From assembly GCA_944321085.1 (NCBI GenBank), contig CALUJY010000003.1, forward strand, positions 1-64,000: a DNA stretch of 64,000 nt, given 5' to 3'. Both the position numbers and the translations under genes were made by a program. This DNA comes from an uncultured Barnesiella sp. (GTDB taxonomy: Bacteria; Bacteroidota; Bacteroidia; Bacteroidales; Barnesiellaceae_A). The first letter of the stretch is position 1, and each line of letters begins with the position of its first letter. Below are positions 18,409-27,905 of this stretch, in pieces. A model generated the notes under the pieces. That model was not told where the DNA came from and did no database searches. It saw only the letters and a list, made by a program, of their open reading frames with translations.

Positions 18409-18970
18409 CTTGATGGGATATATTAGGGGTTGATGAGGTGCGGCGGATGTATTGCATTATCAGGGCATCGGTATAATGGTCGTGCTCGCGAATCCATTCG
18501 TGCAGAATATTGTGGCGGTTGAAACCGCAAGCGGTGAAAAGCGAAATGCTTGCCTTGTTGCCGATGCGGGCGATGGCATAGAGCTGGTGCATGTGTAGCA
18601 AATCGAAAGCATATTCGCATAGCGCATTCAGGCTCTCTCGGCCATATCCTTGCCGGCGGTATTCGGGGTTGATATATAGCCCGACTCCGGCACGGTTGTG
18701 TGTGGGGTCGTATTCGTAGAGGTCGGCTATCCCTACGCGTGCCCCGGTGGTGTTGAGGGTGACAATGAGCCGCAGTTGGCGGTCGCGGTATATGTCGGAG
18801 GTATATTGGTCGATATATTGGTGCAATAAGGCTCGCGAGTAGGGGGCGACGGTTGCGCCTTCATACCATACCGAGCTGTCGTTTTCTATGAGGTAGAGAT
18901 AGTCTAAGTCGTCGGGCTCAACGGCTCGGAGGGTGATGTGTTCTCTTTGGAGGTAGCGGGTAGAAGTCAT
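18401..18970 (-). CDS. GNAT family N-acetyltransferase
   Basis: A 189-residue protein with the RimJ/RimL/SpeG-like GNAT fold. The opening ITLRAVEPDDLDYLY and the acetyl-CoA pyrophosphate loop RRQGYGRES (R/Q-x-x-G-x-G) near residue 114 are clear, followed by the NKASISLFTACGF block. Substrates in this branch include ribosomal protein N-termini, polyamines and small molecules; none can be chosen. A SpeG-like polyamine role would be notable given the carboxynorspermidine synthase at 1.8-3 kb, but the genes are not linked. The 3' end overlaps the next gene by 8 bases. Confidence 0.8.
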   Translation of the reverse strand: MTSTRYLQREHITLRAVEPDDLDYLYLIENDSSVWYEGATVAPYSRALLHQYIDQYTSDIYRDRQLRLIVTLNTTGARVGIADLYEYDPTHNRAGVGLYINPEYRRQGYGRESLNALCEYAFDLLHMHQLYAIARIGNKASISLFTACGFNRHNILHEWIREHDHYTDALIMQYIRRTSSTPNISHQDE

Positions 18971-19156
18971 AGGCGGGTGTAATAGAGTGTAGAAATATAT
19001 AGTGTCTCTTTTCGGGCAGATACGACAATCTGTTTCATGTTTGTCGGCCGGGTATCGACGGTTGTAATGCCATTTTATACTCTTTGCTTATTTATCAACG
19101 GGCTGTCTGCGGCGATTAGTATATATGGGGCAAATACCCTGCGGCGTGTGCTGCCG

Positions 19157-19780
19157 TCAGCTTTTGAAGGAATCGCTAAACGGAGTGCGATTGAGGATGG
19201 AGCGGCCGAGGGTTATTTCGTCGGTATATTCAAGCTCATCGCCTACCGAGACGCCTCGGGCTATCATTGTGATGCGTATATCGTAAGGAGCCAGCTTGCG
19301 GAAGATGTAGAAGTTTGTCGTGTCGCCTTCCATTGTCGCACTGAGGGCAAGGATAACCTCCTTGATGCCTCCTGCGGCCACACGGGCGGCCAGCGAGTCT
19401 ATTTCGAGGTCGGCGGGTCCTATGCCGTCCATAGGCGATATTACACCTCCTAAGACGTGGTAGAGCCCTTTGAATTGTCCGGTGGCCTCTACGGCCATGA
19501 CTTCGCGCACATTCTCGACAACGCAGATGGTAGAGGCGTCGCGTGTGGCATCTGAACAGATGTTGCACACATCGGTGTCGCTGATGTTATGGCATACGCG
19601 GCAATAGCGTATGTCGTGGCGCAGGCGTATAATGGCGTTGCCGAAGTTGTCGGCTGTCTGTACGTCTTGCCGCAAGATGTGCAGGACGAGGCGCAAGGCA
19701 GTTTTGCGTCCTATGCCCGGCAATTTGGAAAATTCGTTGACGGCATTTTCGAGCAGTGTCGATGCAAAAGTTTGGCTCAT
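19157..19780 (-). CDS. recR: Recombination protein RecR
   Basis: A 207-residue protein of normal length. A helix-hairpin-helix ([20 protein letters not shown]) is followed by a zinc finger (C60, C63, C72, C75) and a Toprim domain ([17 protein letters not shown]). RecR loads RecA with RecF/RecO at gaps and stalled forks. The start codon overlaps the upstream kdtA stop as ATGA, so the two are translationally coupled. This is an unrelated-function pairing that mainly reflects compact operon structure. Confidence 0.95.
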   Translation of the reverse strand: MSQTFASTLLENAVNEFSKLPGIGRKTALRLVLHILRQDVQTADNFGNAIIRLRHDIRYCRVCHNISDTDVCNICSDATRDASTICVVENVREVMAVEATGQFKGLYHVLGGVISPMDGIGPADLEIDSLAARVAAGGIKEVILALSATMEGDTTNFYIFRKLAPYDIRITMIARGVSVGDELEYTDEITLGRSILNRTPFSDSFKS

Positions 19781-21042
19781 TGCGATATATTGTTGCGGGG
19801 CTCTTGCGGCGTTTTGCCGTAGACAGCCCGGTATATGATGTCGGTCGCGCCGGCTTGCAAGGCGATGTAGTCGCCTGCGATTTTGCCTGTGGCGGCGAGT
19901 TTATCGGGGTGGGCGACAAGGTCGTCGATGAGTTGCTCTAATTGGGCGTAGTGCCCGATGGTGAACGCGCCTCCTGCGGCGAGCAGGTTACGGGCTTCGC
20001 GGAATTTCTTGAAGTTAGGACCGAACATGACAGGTATGCCGTATACGGCGGCTTCGAGAATGTTGTGTATGCCTACACCGAACCCGCCTCCTATATATGC
20101 CATTTTGCCGTAGCGGTATATCGACGACAGCATCCCGAAAGTGTCTATGATGAGGCAATCGGCTTGGCGTATGTTGGCCGGTGTGGCTTGCGAGTAACGG
20201 ATGGTGGGGCGGTTGAGCCGCGACTCTATTTGTTGGAGGTGTTTTTCGTCTATCTCGTGAGGGGCTATGATGAGTTTCTGTTGAGGCCGTTGGTTGAAGT
20301 ATTGTATTATCAGAGCCTCGTCCTCAGGCCATGAACTGCCTGCCACCCAAATGAAACGCTCATCGCAAAATGCTTCTATCAGCGGGTACTCTTTGGCTTG
20401 GTTGCGGATGGCGGCTACACGGTCGAATCGTGTATCGCCTGCTACCGTAACGTTGTCGATGCCTATTCCGGCAAGGAGTTTGCGAGAGGCTTCGTCTTGC
20501 ACGAAAAGGAGAGTGAAGCACCTCAACATCTCACGGAAGAAGCCGCCGTAAGGACGGAAAAAAGATTGCGATGGACGGAAAATGGTAGATATGATATAGG
20601 TGGGGATGCCTCTCTTTTTCAGTTCGTGGAGGTAGTTACTCCAAAACTCATATTTCACAAAGATGGCTTCTGTGGGTTTTACAATCTCTATGAAGCGACG
20701 CGCGTTGCCGGGCAGGTCGAAGGGGAGATAACATACGCAGTCAACTTCGCTGTAATTTTTGCGCACTTCGTAGCCCGATGGCGAGAAGAAGGTGAGCAGG
20801 ATGCGGTGCTGCGGATTGTTGCGTCTGAGGGCTTCGATAAGGGGGCGACCTTGCTCAAACTCGCCCAGCGAAGAGGCGTGTATCCATGTGTATCGGCCTT
20901 CGGGCGAAAGATGTTGTTGCAGGTGCTCGAATACATCGGCTTGCCCTTGTGTGAGTTTCTTAGCCTTGGTATTGAAGTGACCCGCCATCGCGACGAGTTG
21001 CTTGTAATATGCAATACCGATGTTGTATAAAAGTTTCATCAT
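19777..21042 (-). CDS. waaA: 3-deoxy-D-manno-octulosonic acid transferase
   Basis: A 421-residue GT-B enzyme of family GT30. An N-terminal membrane-associated helix is followed by [15 protein letters not shown], whose GEFE contains the catalytic glutamate. The C-terminal CMP-Kdo site includes [18 protein letters not shown]. It transfers Kdo from CMP-Kdo to lipid A precursor at the inner face of the cytoplasmic membrane, so the host makes Kdo-containing LPS. Two adjacent ATGs begin the frame. It lies 16 bases after an outer-membrane protein gene and overlaps recR by four bases. Confidence 0.93.
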   Translation of the reverse strand: MMKLLYNIGIAYYKQLVAMAGHFNTKAKKLTQGQADVFEHLQQHLSPEGRYTWIHASSLGEFEQGRPLIEALRRNNPQHRILLTFFSPSGYEVRKNYSEVDCVCYLPFDLPGNARRFIEIVKPTEAIFVKYEFWSNYLHELKKRGIPTYIISTIFRPSQSFFRPYGGFFREMLRCFTLLFVQDEASRKLLAGIGIDNVTVAGDTRFDRVAAIRNQAKEYPLIEAFCDERFIWVAGSSWPEDEALIIQYFNQRPQQKLIIAPHEIDEKHLQQIESRLNRPTIRYSQATPANIRQADCLIIDTFGMLSSIYRYGKMAYIGGGFGVGIHNILEAAVYGIPVMFGPNFKKFREARNLLAAGGAFTIGHYAQLEQLIDDLVAHPDKLAATGKIAGDYIALQAGATDIIYRAVYGKTPQEPRNNISQ

Positions 21043-21058
21043 AGCACTTTTTGTTCAG

Positions 21059-22147
21059 TCAGAAAATATTGCGTATTCGGTTGCCCGATTTATGGCGGGC
21101 TTTGAAATCTTGGTCTATGTAGGCTCTTACGGTGAGTACTTGCCGGCACCCTATGTTGCCGCCGGGTGTGAAATAGAATCCTACCGAGGCGTAACAGTTG
21201 ACAAAACTGTTACGGAAGATGTAGCCATACACGTCTAAGCGGTCGTGCCAAGCTGCCGTGTAGTAGGCGTCGCCTTGGTATAACAGCGTTGCAAATTGGT
21301 CATATAACGGTTGTGCTGCCGTTCCGTAGCAGAATTTGTTGCGCAAGCCGAGAAATCGCCATTCGAGAGTGAGGTCGACAACGAAAGCATGCGATACCAA
21401 CCAGTCGGTGACGCCGCGTTCGCGGTCGAAGGTGGCGAGGTAGCCGCAGCGCAATGTGAGCGAGTCGAGAGGGGTGTAGTGCGAGAGGTTGACGCCTACA
21501 TAGGGGCGTATCATCAGGTTGTCGGTCACATGGGTGGTGTGCTCCGGTTGTTCCTCTTTGGCACGAGCCAAATGATTCATAACAACTGCTCCGCCGACAA
21601 AGAGGTATGGAGTTATGTTGATGCGTCCTTGTGCTACCACCATGAATGCTTCGCGGGTTGTGCGTGTGGGGAGGCCTCGCCAATCGCACAACGCTTCTAC
21701 GTATCCGAGTTTGCTGCGATGCTGGAAGAGAGCCCCTTGTATGTTGGGGCTGAAAAACGCCAAAGAGTCGCTCGCTATGAAGTCGTCGAGCGGCTCTATG
21801 AGTTGCGTACGCGGGAATAAGCCCATCGACATGGCAAATTCGGGCGTATCGTAGCGATAGTAAATCGTGGGCTTAAAGGTCGCTTCGTCCCACCGGCTGT
21901 CTATGGGTTGTATCCAACTTACACCGGCCACGATGCTGTGGTTGCCGAACCCTACGCCTATTGTCGGCGATAACCGCGTGGCAAAAAGGGTCTCCGATGG
22001 AGTGCGTGCGTAGGTGTACTCGCGGTTGTCGAAGTAGGGTACACATTCGGCACTCCATAATAACGACTGTGCTCGTGCCATACCCGGTAGGAGGCATAGC
22101 ACGAGAACGAGCAATATGCAGCATCCGTATAGGCGACGAAGTGACAT
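21059..22147 (-). CDS. Predicted outer-membrane beta-barrel protein, unknown function
   Basis: A 362-residue exported protein. A signal peptide ending in GMARAQ (residues 1-26) is followed by alternating hydrophobic strands and frequent aromatic residues, consistent with a beta-barrel. Segments such as PTIYYRYDTPEFAMSMGLFPR and NKFCYGTAAQPLYDQF resemble porin-like strands. The C-terminus is not a canonical phenylalanine-ending barrel. I do not recognise a named family. It starts inside the gltX stop (TAATG) and is followed by kdtA, so an envelope role near LPS is a reasonable inference. Confidence 0.65.
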   Translation of the reverse strand: MSLRRLYGCCILLVLVLCLLPGMARAQSLLWSAECVPYFDNREYTYARTPSETLFATRLSPTIGVGFGNHSIVAGVSWIQPIDSRWDEATFKPTIYYRYDTPEFAMSMGLFPRTQLIEPLDDFIASDSLAFFSPNIQGALFQHRSKLGYVEALCDWRGLPTRTTREAFMVVAQGRINITPYLFVGGAVVMNHLARAKEEQPEHTTHVTDNLMIRPYVGVNLSHYTPLDSLTLRCGYLATFDRERGVTDWLVSHAFVVDLTLEWRFLGLRNKFCYGTAAQPLYDQFATLLYQGDAYYTAAWHDRLDVYGYIFRNSFVNCYASVGFYFTPGGNIGCRQVLTVRAYIDQDFKARHKSGNRIRNIF

Positions 22148-23664
22148 TAACCGAGGCGTTCTATGGCTTTCTGTATTCGTTGTATGGTCTCTTCGCGACC
22201 TAAAATTTCTGTGATGTCGAACATGTGCGGGCCTTTGCAGTAACCTACTACTGCCAGACGGAAGGCATTCATCACGTTACCCATGTGGTAACCTTTTTGT
22301 GTAATCCATCCTAAGACCACTTCTTCGGCGGCATGCGATTCCATCGTGGGAAGCGAGCGCAATATCTCTATCAGCTCGTTCATGCGGGCACCCATGCCTT
22401 CGTCCCAGCGTTTGCGTACCGATTTCTCTTCGTATTCGGTGGGTGCTTCGAAGAAGAATGCCGTTTGCTCCCACAGCTCGTTGACAAAGCTGATGCGGCT
22501 CTTTACCAACCCTACGATGCGAGCGAGTCTCTCTATCTCGCAGTCGTGGTGTTTCTCGCGGAGCAGAGGCAGGTACATCTCGGCAATCTCACGGTCGCTA
22601 CGTTGTTGTATGTATTGGTGGTTGAACCATTTCCCTTTTTCGTAATCGAATTTGGCGCCACTCTTGCTGCAACGGTGCAGGTCGAAGAGTGAGATGAGTT
22701 CTTCCATCGAGAGAATTTCACGGTCGTCGCCGGGGTTCCATCCCAAAAGCGCGAGGAAGTTGACGACAGCCTCGGGCAGATACCCTGCCTCGCGGTATCC
22801 CGATGAAATCTCGCCTGTTTTGGGGTCATGCCATTCGAGTGGAAAGACGGGAAATCCCAGTCGGTCGCCATCGCGTTTGCTCAGTTTCCCTTTTCCGTCG
22901 GGTTTGAGCAGTAAGGGCAGGTGGGCAAATTGCGGCATCGTCTCTTCCCAGCCGAATGCACGGTAGAGTAAAACGTGCAACGGGGCTGAGGGCAGCCACT
23001 CTTCGCCGCGGATGACGTGGGTGACCTCCATGAGATGGTCGTCGACGATGTTGGCCAAGTGATAAGTGGGCAGATTGTCGGCCGATTTGTAGAGTACCTT
23101 ATCGTCGAGGATAGAGGAGTTGATAACTACTTCGCCGCGGATAATGTCGTTTACGACAACATCTTCGCCCGGTTCTATTTTGAAGCGCACTACATATTGC
23201 GTGCCTGCCTCGATGGCAGCTTTCACCTCTTCGGGCGGTAATGTGAGCGAGTTGCGCATCTGCATTCGCGTCGAGGCATCGTATTGGAAGTTGGGCATTT
23301 CGTTGCGTTTGGCTTCCAGCTCGGCCGGGGTGTCGAATGCGATATATGCCTTGCCGTTATCGAGCAGCATATCGACGTAGCGGCGATAGATATCTTTTCG
23401 TTCGGACTGACGGTAAGGGCCATATTGGCCGCCGTAACCTACGCCCTCGTCGAATTTGATACCTAACCACTCCAAGGCTTCTATAATGTAGGCCTCGGCT
23501 CCCGGTACAAACCGTTGGGAGTCGGTGTCTTCGATTCGCAAAATCATTTCACCCCCGTTTTTGCGGGCGAAAAGGTAGTTGTAGAGAGCGGTACGCACAC
23601 CGCCTATATGCAGAGGCCCTGTGGGGCTGGGGGCAAAACGCACCCTTACTTTACTTGCTGTCAT
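22147..23664 (-). CDS. gltX: Glutamate--tRNA ligase
   Basis: A 505-residue class I aminoacyl-tRNA synthetase. The ATP-binding HIGH motif appears as HIGG at residues 19-22 in [14 protein letters not shown]. The KMSKS loop appears as KLSKR at 260-264. A C-terminal anticodon-binding helical domain follows. It charges tRNA-Glu; whether it also mischarges tRNA-Gln cannot be read here. The start at 23664 lies just downstream of a TATCTTTG promoter box. It leads a compact minus-strand run into an outer-membrane protein, kdtA and recR. Confidence 0.96.
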   Translation of the reverse strand: MTASKVRVRFAPSPTGPLHIGGVRTALYNYLFARKNGGEMILRIEDTDSQRFVPGAEAYIIEALEWLGIKFDEGVGYGGQYGPYRQSERKDIYRRYVDMLLDNGKAYIAFDTPAELEAKRNEMPNFQYDASTRMQMRNSLTLPPEEVKAAIEAGTQYVVRFKIEPGEDVVVNDIIRGEVVINSSILDDKVLYKSADNLPTYHLANIVDDHLMEVTHVIRGEEWLPSAPLHVLLYRAFGWEETMPQFAHLPLLLKPDGKGKLSKRDGDRLGFPVFPLEWHDPKTGEISSGYREAGYLPEAVVNFLALLGWNPGDDREILSMEELISLFDLHRCSKSGAKFDYEKGKWFNHQYIQQRSDREIAEMYLPLLREKHHDCEIERLARIVGLVKSRISFVNELWEQTAFFFEAPTEYEEKSVRKRWDEGMGARMNELIEILRSLPTMESHAAEEVVLGWITQKGYHMGNVMNAFRLAVVGYCKGPHMFDITEILGREETIQRIQKAIERLG

Positions 23665-23687
23665 AACGATGAATAGTTAAAAACGCA

Positions 23688-23695
23688 CAAAGATA
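23688..23695 (-). promoter_or_regulatory. -7 box for gltX
   Basis: The minus strand reads TATCTTTG, a perfect TAnnTTTG, 24 bases before the gltX ATG. No clear TTTG is present at the right distance. Confidence 0.5.
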
Positions 23696-23723
23696 GTGTT
23701 TTTTTTGCAACCCTGCATATACA

Positions 23724-23758
23724 CGGCTGCGGCTGAATGAAAAATTCAACCGCAGCCG
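23724..23758. terminator. GC-rich hairpin after the DUF5723 gene
   Basis: CGGCTGCGG (23724-23732) pairs with CCGCAGCCG (23750-23758), and TGAAT/ATTCA extends the stem after one mismatch. Neither strand has a proper T-run after it. It lies between the DUF5723 gene and the gltX promoter, so it is a non-canonical terminator candidate only. Confidence 0.4.
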
Positions 23759-23883
23759 CGTCGGTGGATGTATCAAGAGCTCTGAAATGCTTCGGCAAGA
23801 CTTAGGCCGCAATCCGTTTTGTCTGGCTGTTCGAGGTTGTCGGTTCTAAGTCGATGGCCTGTTGAGCTTTTTTCGAAGGTGTT

Positions 23884-25263
23884 CTAATTGCGGTGGCCGA
23901 ACGTAAATGCGAAGCCGGCACGGAAGTTGAAGTTTGTGCCATTCACGGGGATACCTTGTGCTCCGAATTTTGTCGTTGGCGATATGTAGTCGCAACCGGC
24001 AAATATATTTACTCCCTTGGGGCAAATATTGATGAGGGCTCCAAGTGCGCCGCCAAAGGTCGATGCCGAACCGTTGATAGCGAGATGCAACCACGAGAGC
24101 GGTCTGAAATTGACGACGGCCAGTCCCTCGGCATAGGTGTAAGGATGACCGAAACGGGTCGATGAGAGAATGCCGAATGATATTTTACGGTTGAGTATGG
24201 CGTATTCGGCTCCTATGTTGAGTGTAGTGCGCAACGAGTTTGTGACGGTTGCCGCTGCTGTCGGGGTGACATTTATGACTTGTGACATATTATTTAGCAA
24301 ATCTTCGAGTTGTTTCGAGGCTTCGGGTTGTCCCGGAGCACCAACTTCGTCGAATCCCGTATATTCGAATGTGCCGCCTGCCACAGCGCGTTCCATATCT
24401 ATCCATGAAATAAACCCTATGTCGGTGAGTGCGAGCGACACGGTTAGGTTGGGTAAAGCCTCGGGAGTGTATGCGGCTCCTAAGTCGAAGCCTAAGCCTA
24501 AACCTCCCAATCGGTATGAATCGAATGCTATATTGGTGATGTCGCCGTTTTCGTTATATACTAAATGCATGCCACTCGATAGTTGTGCCGAACCTTCGGA
24601 TGTGATATACCAGCGATTTTGTGAGAGGTCCACGCCAATATGTTCCATGTCGATAGAACCCCCCAGTGCGCCTACGAGCAGTTTTACTTTGGCTCCGTAG
24701 GAGAAGCCTTCCAAAGCGGGCAGCTCGCGTTGGTGTCCGAAGGCGAGTTCTATGTAATGGTCGGTATAGACCGATAGATTGTCTATGTCGTATCTTGCTA
24801 CGCCTTGTGAGTTCTGACCCAGTTTTAGAAATTCGAATAGTGTCGAAGGTACGTTAGCTGCGGCAAAGCTGCGTTCTTTCAGTATGATGGTATTGAAACC
24901 GCCCCATGCGTGGAAGCCAACCGAAACGAGCGGTATCTCTATGGACATTTCCATTTGGTTGTTGGTGGGCAGTCCGCCGAGAAATTCGTTGGCGCTTACT
25001 TGTGACGATAGTCCGTTGACGAGCATATCGCCACGTTGAAAGAAGAAGTTGCCCATTCCGAAGTTGGAGTGTAAGCCTATCTGTGTGCCTCCTAATACAG
25101 GCGCAACGATGTAGTTCGATTGAGCCCCGAATGCCGGGTTAAGCTCATTGCGTTGCACCATGCTTTCCAAGAAGTATCCCGAGTGGAACGTTTGAGCCGA
25201 CATTTGAGCTGCTGCGATTATCAGCAAGCCGGCAAGTATGTGTCTGATGTATGTTGTTTTCAT
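23884..25263 (-). CDS. DUF5723 family outer-membrane protein
   Basis: A 459-residue exported protein. A signal peptide (to about residue 23, IIAAAQMSAQ) is followed by the DUF5723 opening TFHSGYFLESMVQRNELNPA and long amphipathic strand-like segments. It ends in an aromatic-rich C-terminal strand (FRAGFAFTFGHRN). The family is a PorP/PorV-like Bacteroidota outer-membrane barrel of unknown function. It starts 31 bases after a large lipoprotein gene on the same strand, suggesting the two form an outer-membrane complex. Confidence 0.75.
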   Translation of the reverse strand: MKTTYIRHILAGLLIIAAAQMSAQTFHSGYFLESMVQRNELNPAFGAQSNYIVAPVLGGTQIGLHSNFGMGNFFFQRGDMLVNGLSSQVSANEFLGGLPTNNQMEMSIEIPLVSVGFHAWGGFNTIILKERSFAAANVPSTLFEFLKLGQNSQGVARYDIDNLSVYTDHYIELAFGHQRELPALEGFSYGAKVKLLVGALGGSIDMEHIGVDLSQNRWYITSEGSAQLSSGMHLVYNENGDITNIAFDSYRLGGLGLGFDLGAAYTPEALPNLTVSLALTDIGFISWIDMERAVAGGTFEYTGFDEVGAPGQPEASKQLEDLLNNMSQVINVTPTAAATVTNSLRTTLNIGAEYAILNRKISFGILSSTRFGHPYTYAEGLAVVNFRPLSWLHLAINGSASTFGGALGALINICPKGVNIFAGCDYISPTTKFGAQGIPVNGTNFNFRAGFAFTFGHRN

Positions 25264-25294
25264 TGTGATGTTGATGTGTATTATAGGGTGGAGA

Positions 25295-27052
25295 TTATTG
25301 CTTTATCGTAATGCCGTCGGATAGGACAAGTCTTAGATTGTTGAATTGCAGATATTGGTCGGGGCTTAGAGTTCCGCCATTTTCTGCTGTACCCGATACC
25401 GAGAATCGTATGGCGTTGAGGTATTGCAATGCTCCGTTGCTGTGGTCTTCTATGGAGATAGAGAATTCGGTAGTGGCATTGCCGCGTATAGGAGTCTCCT
25501 GACTGATGATGAGCCCTTCCATTACATTCCCCTCCGAGTCTAACGGCGTGAGGGTCATGGTGAGGTCTATGGGTAGGGTGCTGACGGCATCGCCCTCCAA
25601 ATAAAGACTAGTAGAAGCATCTGAGATGCTCGATAAGTCGAGGTCTAAATCGGGGAAAGTATCTTCGTAGCAGAGGTAGAAGTTGTTGCCGAATGAGATG
25701 GGAACGTTGATGTTGTAGTTGAAGTCCAAGTCATATTCGGTGTCGAATGTTAGGGTTACGTCGCTTGCGGGAATGCGGGGTGAGGCATATACCTTAATGA
25801 GGCGCGGAACACGATACATAAGAGCTTCGAGGCCGGGTATATATCCCGGAGTGCCGGCGTAAGCGTCGTCGTTTGTGATGACGATGTCTTGTTTTGTCAA
25901 TGGGTCGATTCTGAGATGTTGAAGGGTCTCGATTCCGTCACCCGATGTACTGCCGTCGATAAATTCTGATTGCAATTTTATATTGGTCTCGATTGTCCCC
26001 GGCGAATTGTTGGTGATTGTGAGATTAATCATGATTGACGTCAGGTCGAGACAAGTATTTTCGTTTTGGAGAAAGTCGGGTAGGTCGTTCAATTCATACG
26101 TATATTCTATGGGGTCGATACTTTTTTCTATGCAGACCGATGCTTCGGCGATTTGAATTGCCTCCGATTCTACACCAATTGACAGTTGCAAATCGGGGTC
26201 CCATCCGCTGAAATTGAATTGCTCGTTAATGCTGATAGTGCCGCTATATACCAAGTCGGTCTCTATATCGATGTTGCCATCGGGTTGTCGTAAGGCAGCC
26301 GGTTCAAAAGAGACAGAGTTGATGAGTAATGGAATCTCTTCGGTAAATGAGCCGTTGTTGCAATTGACTTCGCGTGAGATGTAGAGATTGCCGTGTTCAT
26401 CGAGAGTAACATCGTTTTGTGTCGGTTCGACGATGAGCTGTTGCGGTATCTTGAATCTGAAATCGAATTTGGCTTTTGTGATTTGTTTCGGGAACCCGTC
26501 GGAATGTAGTATTACGTTAATAAGTGTTTGTGGAGTAGGACTCATAGAGCTTATGCTGATAATCTCGGCAGGTACATCGGGAAGATTCAGACTTATGGGC
26601 TCTGCCTTTTCGGGTATAGCAGCCGTGATACCCGATATTTCCATATCCAATTCGGGTAGCGGTCCTGAGGTGTATCCTGTCGCATCTAATGCTTCTTGCA
26701 TACCCGGGAGCGTGCTGATGGGTTCCAAAAAATTGATGCTCGCATCTTCGAAAGTGGGGGTAATGGGATTTATCTTTACTTCCGGTATGGATATTGTCGT
26801 AGGAGAATTTCCCTCAAAATGTATGGCGTATTTGCCGTCGTGTACTGTGAGAATATCGTTTTCATCGATAAATTCTGTCAGATAGAATTTTGTTGTGTTC
26901 CCTACCGGGGCTGTAAGCCCGTTCCCGAAAAGTTGCATATCACCCGAAATTTTGTTGATGTCGTAAGTGTCGTCGCAACCGGTTGTCAAGCAGACGGCAC
27001 CTGCGATGAGAGATAGTGCTACTGTTTTCTTAATGAGATGTTTCTGTTTCAT
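25295..27052 (-). CDS. Large lipoprotein paired with DUF5723 protein
   Basis: A 585-residue predicted lipoprotein. I chose the ATG at 27052 (MKQKHLIKK), 25 codons inside the longest frame, because it gives a clean signal (hydrophobic to about residue 25) with lipobox LTTGC. It also lies 30 bases after a strong promoter that would otherwise fall inside the gene. The body is beta-rich, with repeated short Ig-like segments and many proline/threonine turns, and no catalytic motif. The early sequence DDTYDINKISGDMQLFGNGL is the only distinctive block I can cite. Function unknown; likely an outer-membrane surface or periplasmic partner of the adjacent barrel. Confidence 0.7.
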   Translation of the reverse strand: MKQKHLIKKTVALSLIAGAVCLTTGCDDTYDINKISGDMQLFGNGLTAPVGNTTKFYLTEFIDENDILTVHDGKYAIHFEGNSPTTISIPEVKINPITPTFEDASINFLEPISTLPGMQEALDATGYTSGPLPELDMEISGITAAIPEKAEPISLNLPDVPAEIISISSMSPTPQTLINVILHSDGFPKQITKAKFDFRFKIPQQLIVEPTQNDVTLDEHGNLYISREVNCNNGSFTEEIPLLINSVSFEPAALRQPDGNIDIETDLVYSGTISINEQFNFSGWDPDLQLSIGVESEAIQIAEASVCIEKSIDPIEYTYELNDLPDFLQNENTCLDLTSIMINLTITNNSPGTIETNIKLQSEFIDGSTSGDGIETLQHLRIDPLTKQDIVITNDDAYAGTPGYIPGLEALMYRVPRLIKVYASPRIPASDVTLTFDTEYDLDFNYNINVPISFGNNFYLCYEDTFPDLDLDLSSISDASTSLYLEGDAVSTLPIDLTMTLTPLDSEGNVMEGLIISQETPIRGNATTEFSISIEDHSNGALQYLNAIRFSVSGTAENGGTLSPDQYLQFNNLRLVLSDGITIKQ

Positions 27053-27082
27053 TAGATAGATTGTTGATGTATAAATGTTTTG

Positions 27083-27112
27083 CAAAGATAGGCTTTTATG
27101 AGTGGAAACAAA
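27083..27112 (-). promoter_or_regulatory. Strong promoter for the lipoprotein/DUF5723 pair
   Basis: On the minus strand TTTG (27112-27109) is followed after 18 bases by TATCTTTG (27090-27083), a near-perfect Bacteroidota promoter. It fixes the downstream start at 27052. Confidence 0.7.
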
Positions 27113-27180
27113 AGTATATAGTAGCATTTTTGTTCTTGCGATTGTTGGAGAAGTATGGCCGTCAATTGAATGTTTTATTT

Positions 27181-27188
27181 TATCTTTG
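27181..27188 (+). promoter_or_regulatory. -7 box for the small exported protein
   Basis: TATCTTTG lies 38 bases before the ATG at 27226. No clear -33 TTTG is seen. Confidence 0.45.
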
Positions 27189-27225
27189 TCATGCAGCTCT
27201 ACGATACGGAGCGGGATAATGGCCT

Positions 27226-27726
27226 ATGAAAATACTTTATGCGATGGTGGCGGCAGCGGTATCACTATATACCGGTACGGCGGGCGCAGACGATGCCGAT
27301 AAGCGTGCAGTTACTTCCGACAATGGCAGCTCGGGTGCGACGGTTGAAACGCCGCCTCCGTTGGTTTTGGACAGCGCGCTTACGCCAGCTATACCTTTTA
27401 CACCGCTGGCTGTCACGATGTATGGTTATGCCAAGCGGCTTCCCGATGCGCGCGAAACATTTGTTTTGCGTAACGAGACGAATTGTTATCGTATTTCACG
27501 GGTATTGGTGAAGATTGTTTATTCTACACAAGACGGCAAACCGTTCCATACGCGCGAGGAGTTGGTGGAGTGCGACCTCATGCCGGGTAGTTCGCGTATG
27601 GTATCGTTGAAGAGCTTCGACACGGCAAAGACCTATTACTATTACCTCTATCCGCCGGTTAAAGCTGCGGGTATTCCTTATATGGTGCGGTACGATGTGC
27701 TGCGCTACGATGTGGTAGTGGAGTAA
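27226..27726 (+). CDS. Small exported hypothetical protein
   Basis: A 166-residue protein not recognised. A short signal peptide (MKILYAMVAAAVSLYTGTAGA) and a low-complexity linker rich in serine, threonine and proline (to about residue 50) precede a compact beta domain with the segments FVLRNETNCYRISRVLVKIVY and VECDLMPGSSRMVSLKSFD. The latter looks like a FxxxN/transthyretin-like immunoglobulin fold, a guess. It is divergent from the lipoprotein pair and followed by a strong hairpin. Confidence 0.6.
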   Translation: MKILYAMVAAAVSLYTGTAGADDADKRAVTSDNGSSGATVETPPPLVLDSALTPAIPFTPLAVTMYGYAKRLPDARETFVLRNETNCYRISRVLVKIVYSTQDGKPFHTREELVECDLMPGSSRMVSLKSFDTAKTYYYYLYPPVKAAGIPYMVRYDVLRYDVVVE

Positions 27727-27776
27727 GTAGGCAATGCCGCTTTTTGTGCAGTATTATAAATAGAGAAGATAAAACC

Positions 27777-27822
27777 CGAGGGGGCTGCGACCACACTCTT
27801 TCTGTCGGTCGCAGCCCCCTCG
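27777..27822. terminator. Long GC-rich terminator between converging genes
   Basis: A perfect 16-bp stem (27777-27792 with 27807-27822, core GGGGGCTGCGACC) has a 14-base loop. On the minus strand it is followed by TTTT, so it most likely ends the minus-strand lipoprotein transcript as well as the plus-strand gene. Confidence 0.75.
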
Positions 27823-27905
27823 TAGGTATGGGATAGTACCAGTTTCAATACCATTGAACCTATGGACGGTAAGGTGTCCTTAGGCATGGTGTCGGAACGG
27901 AACGG

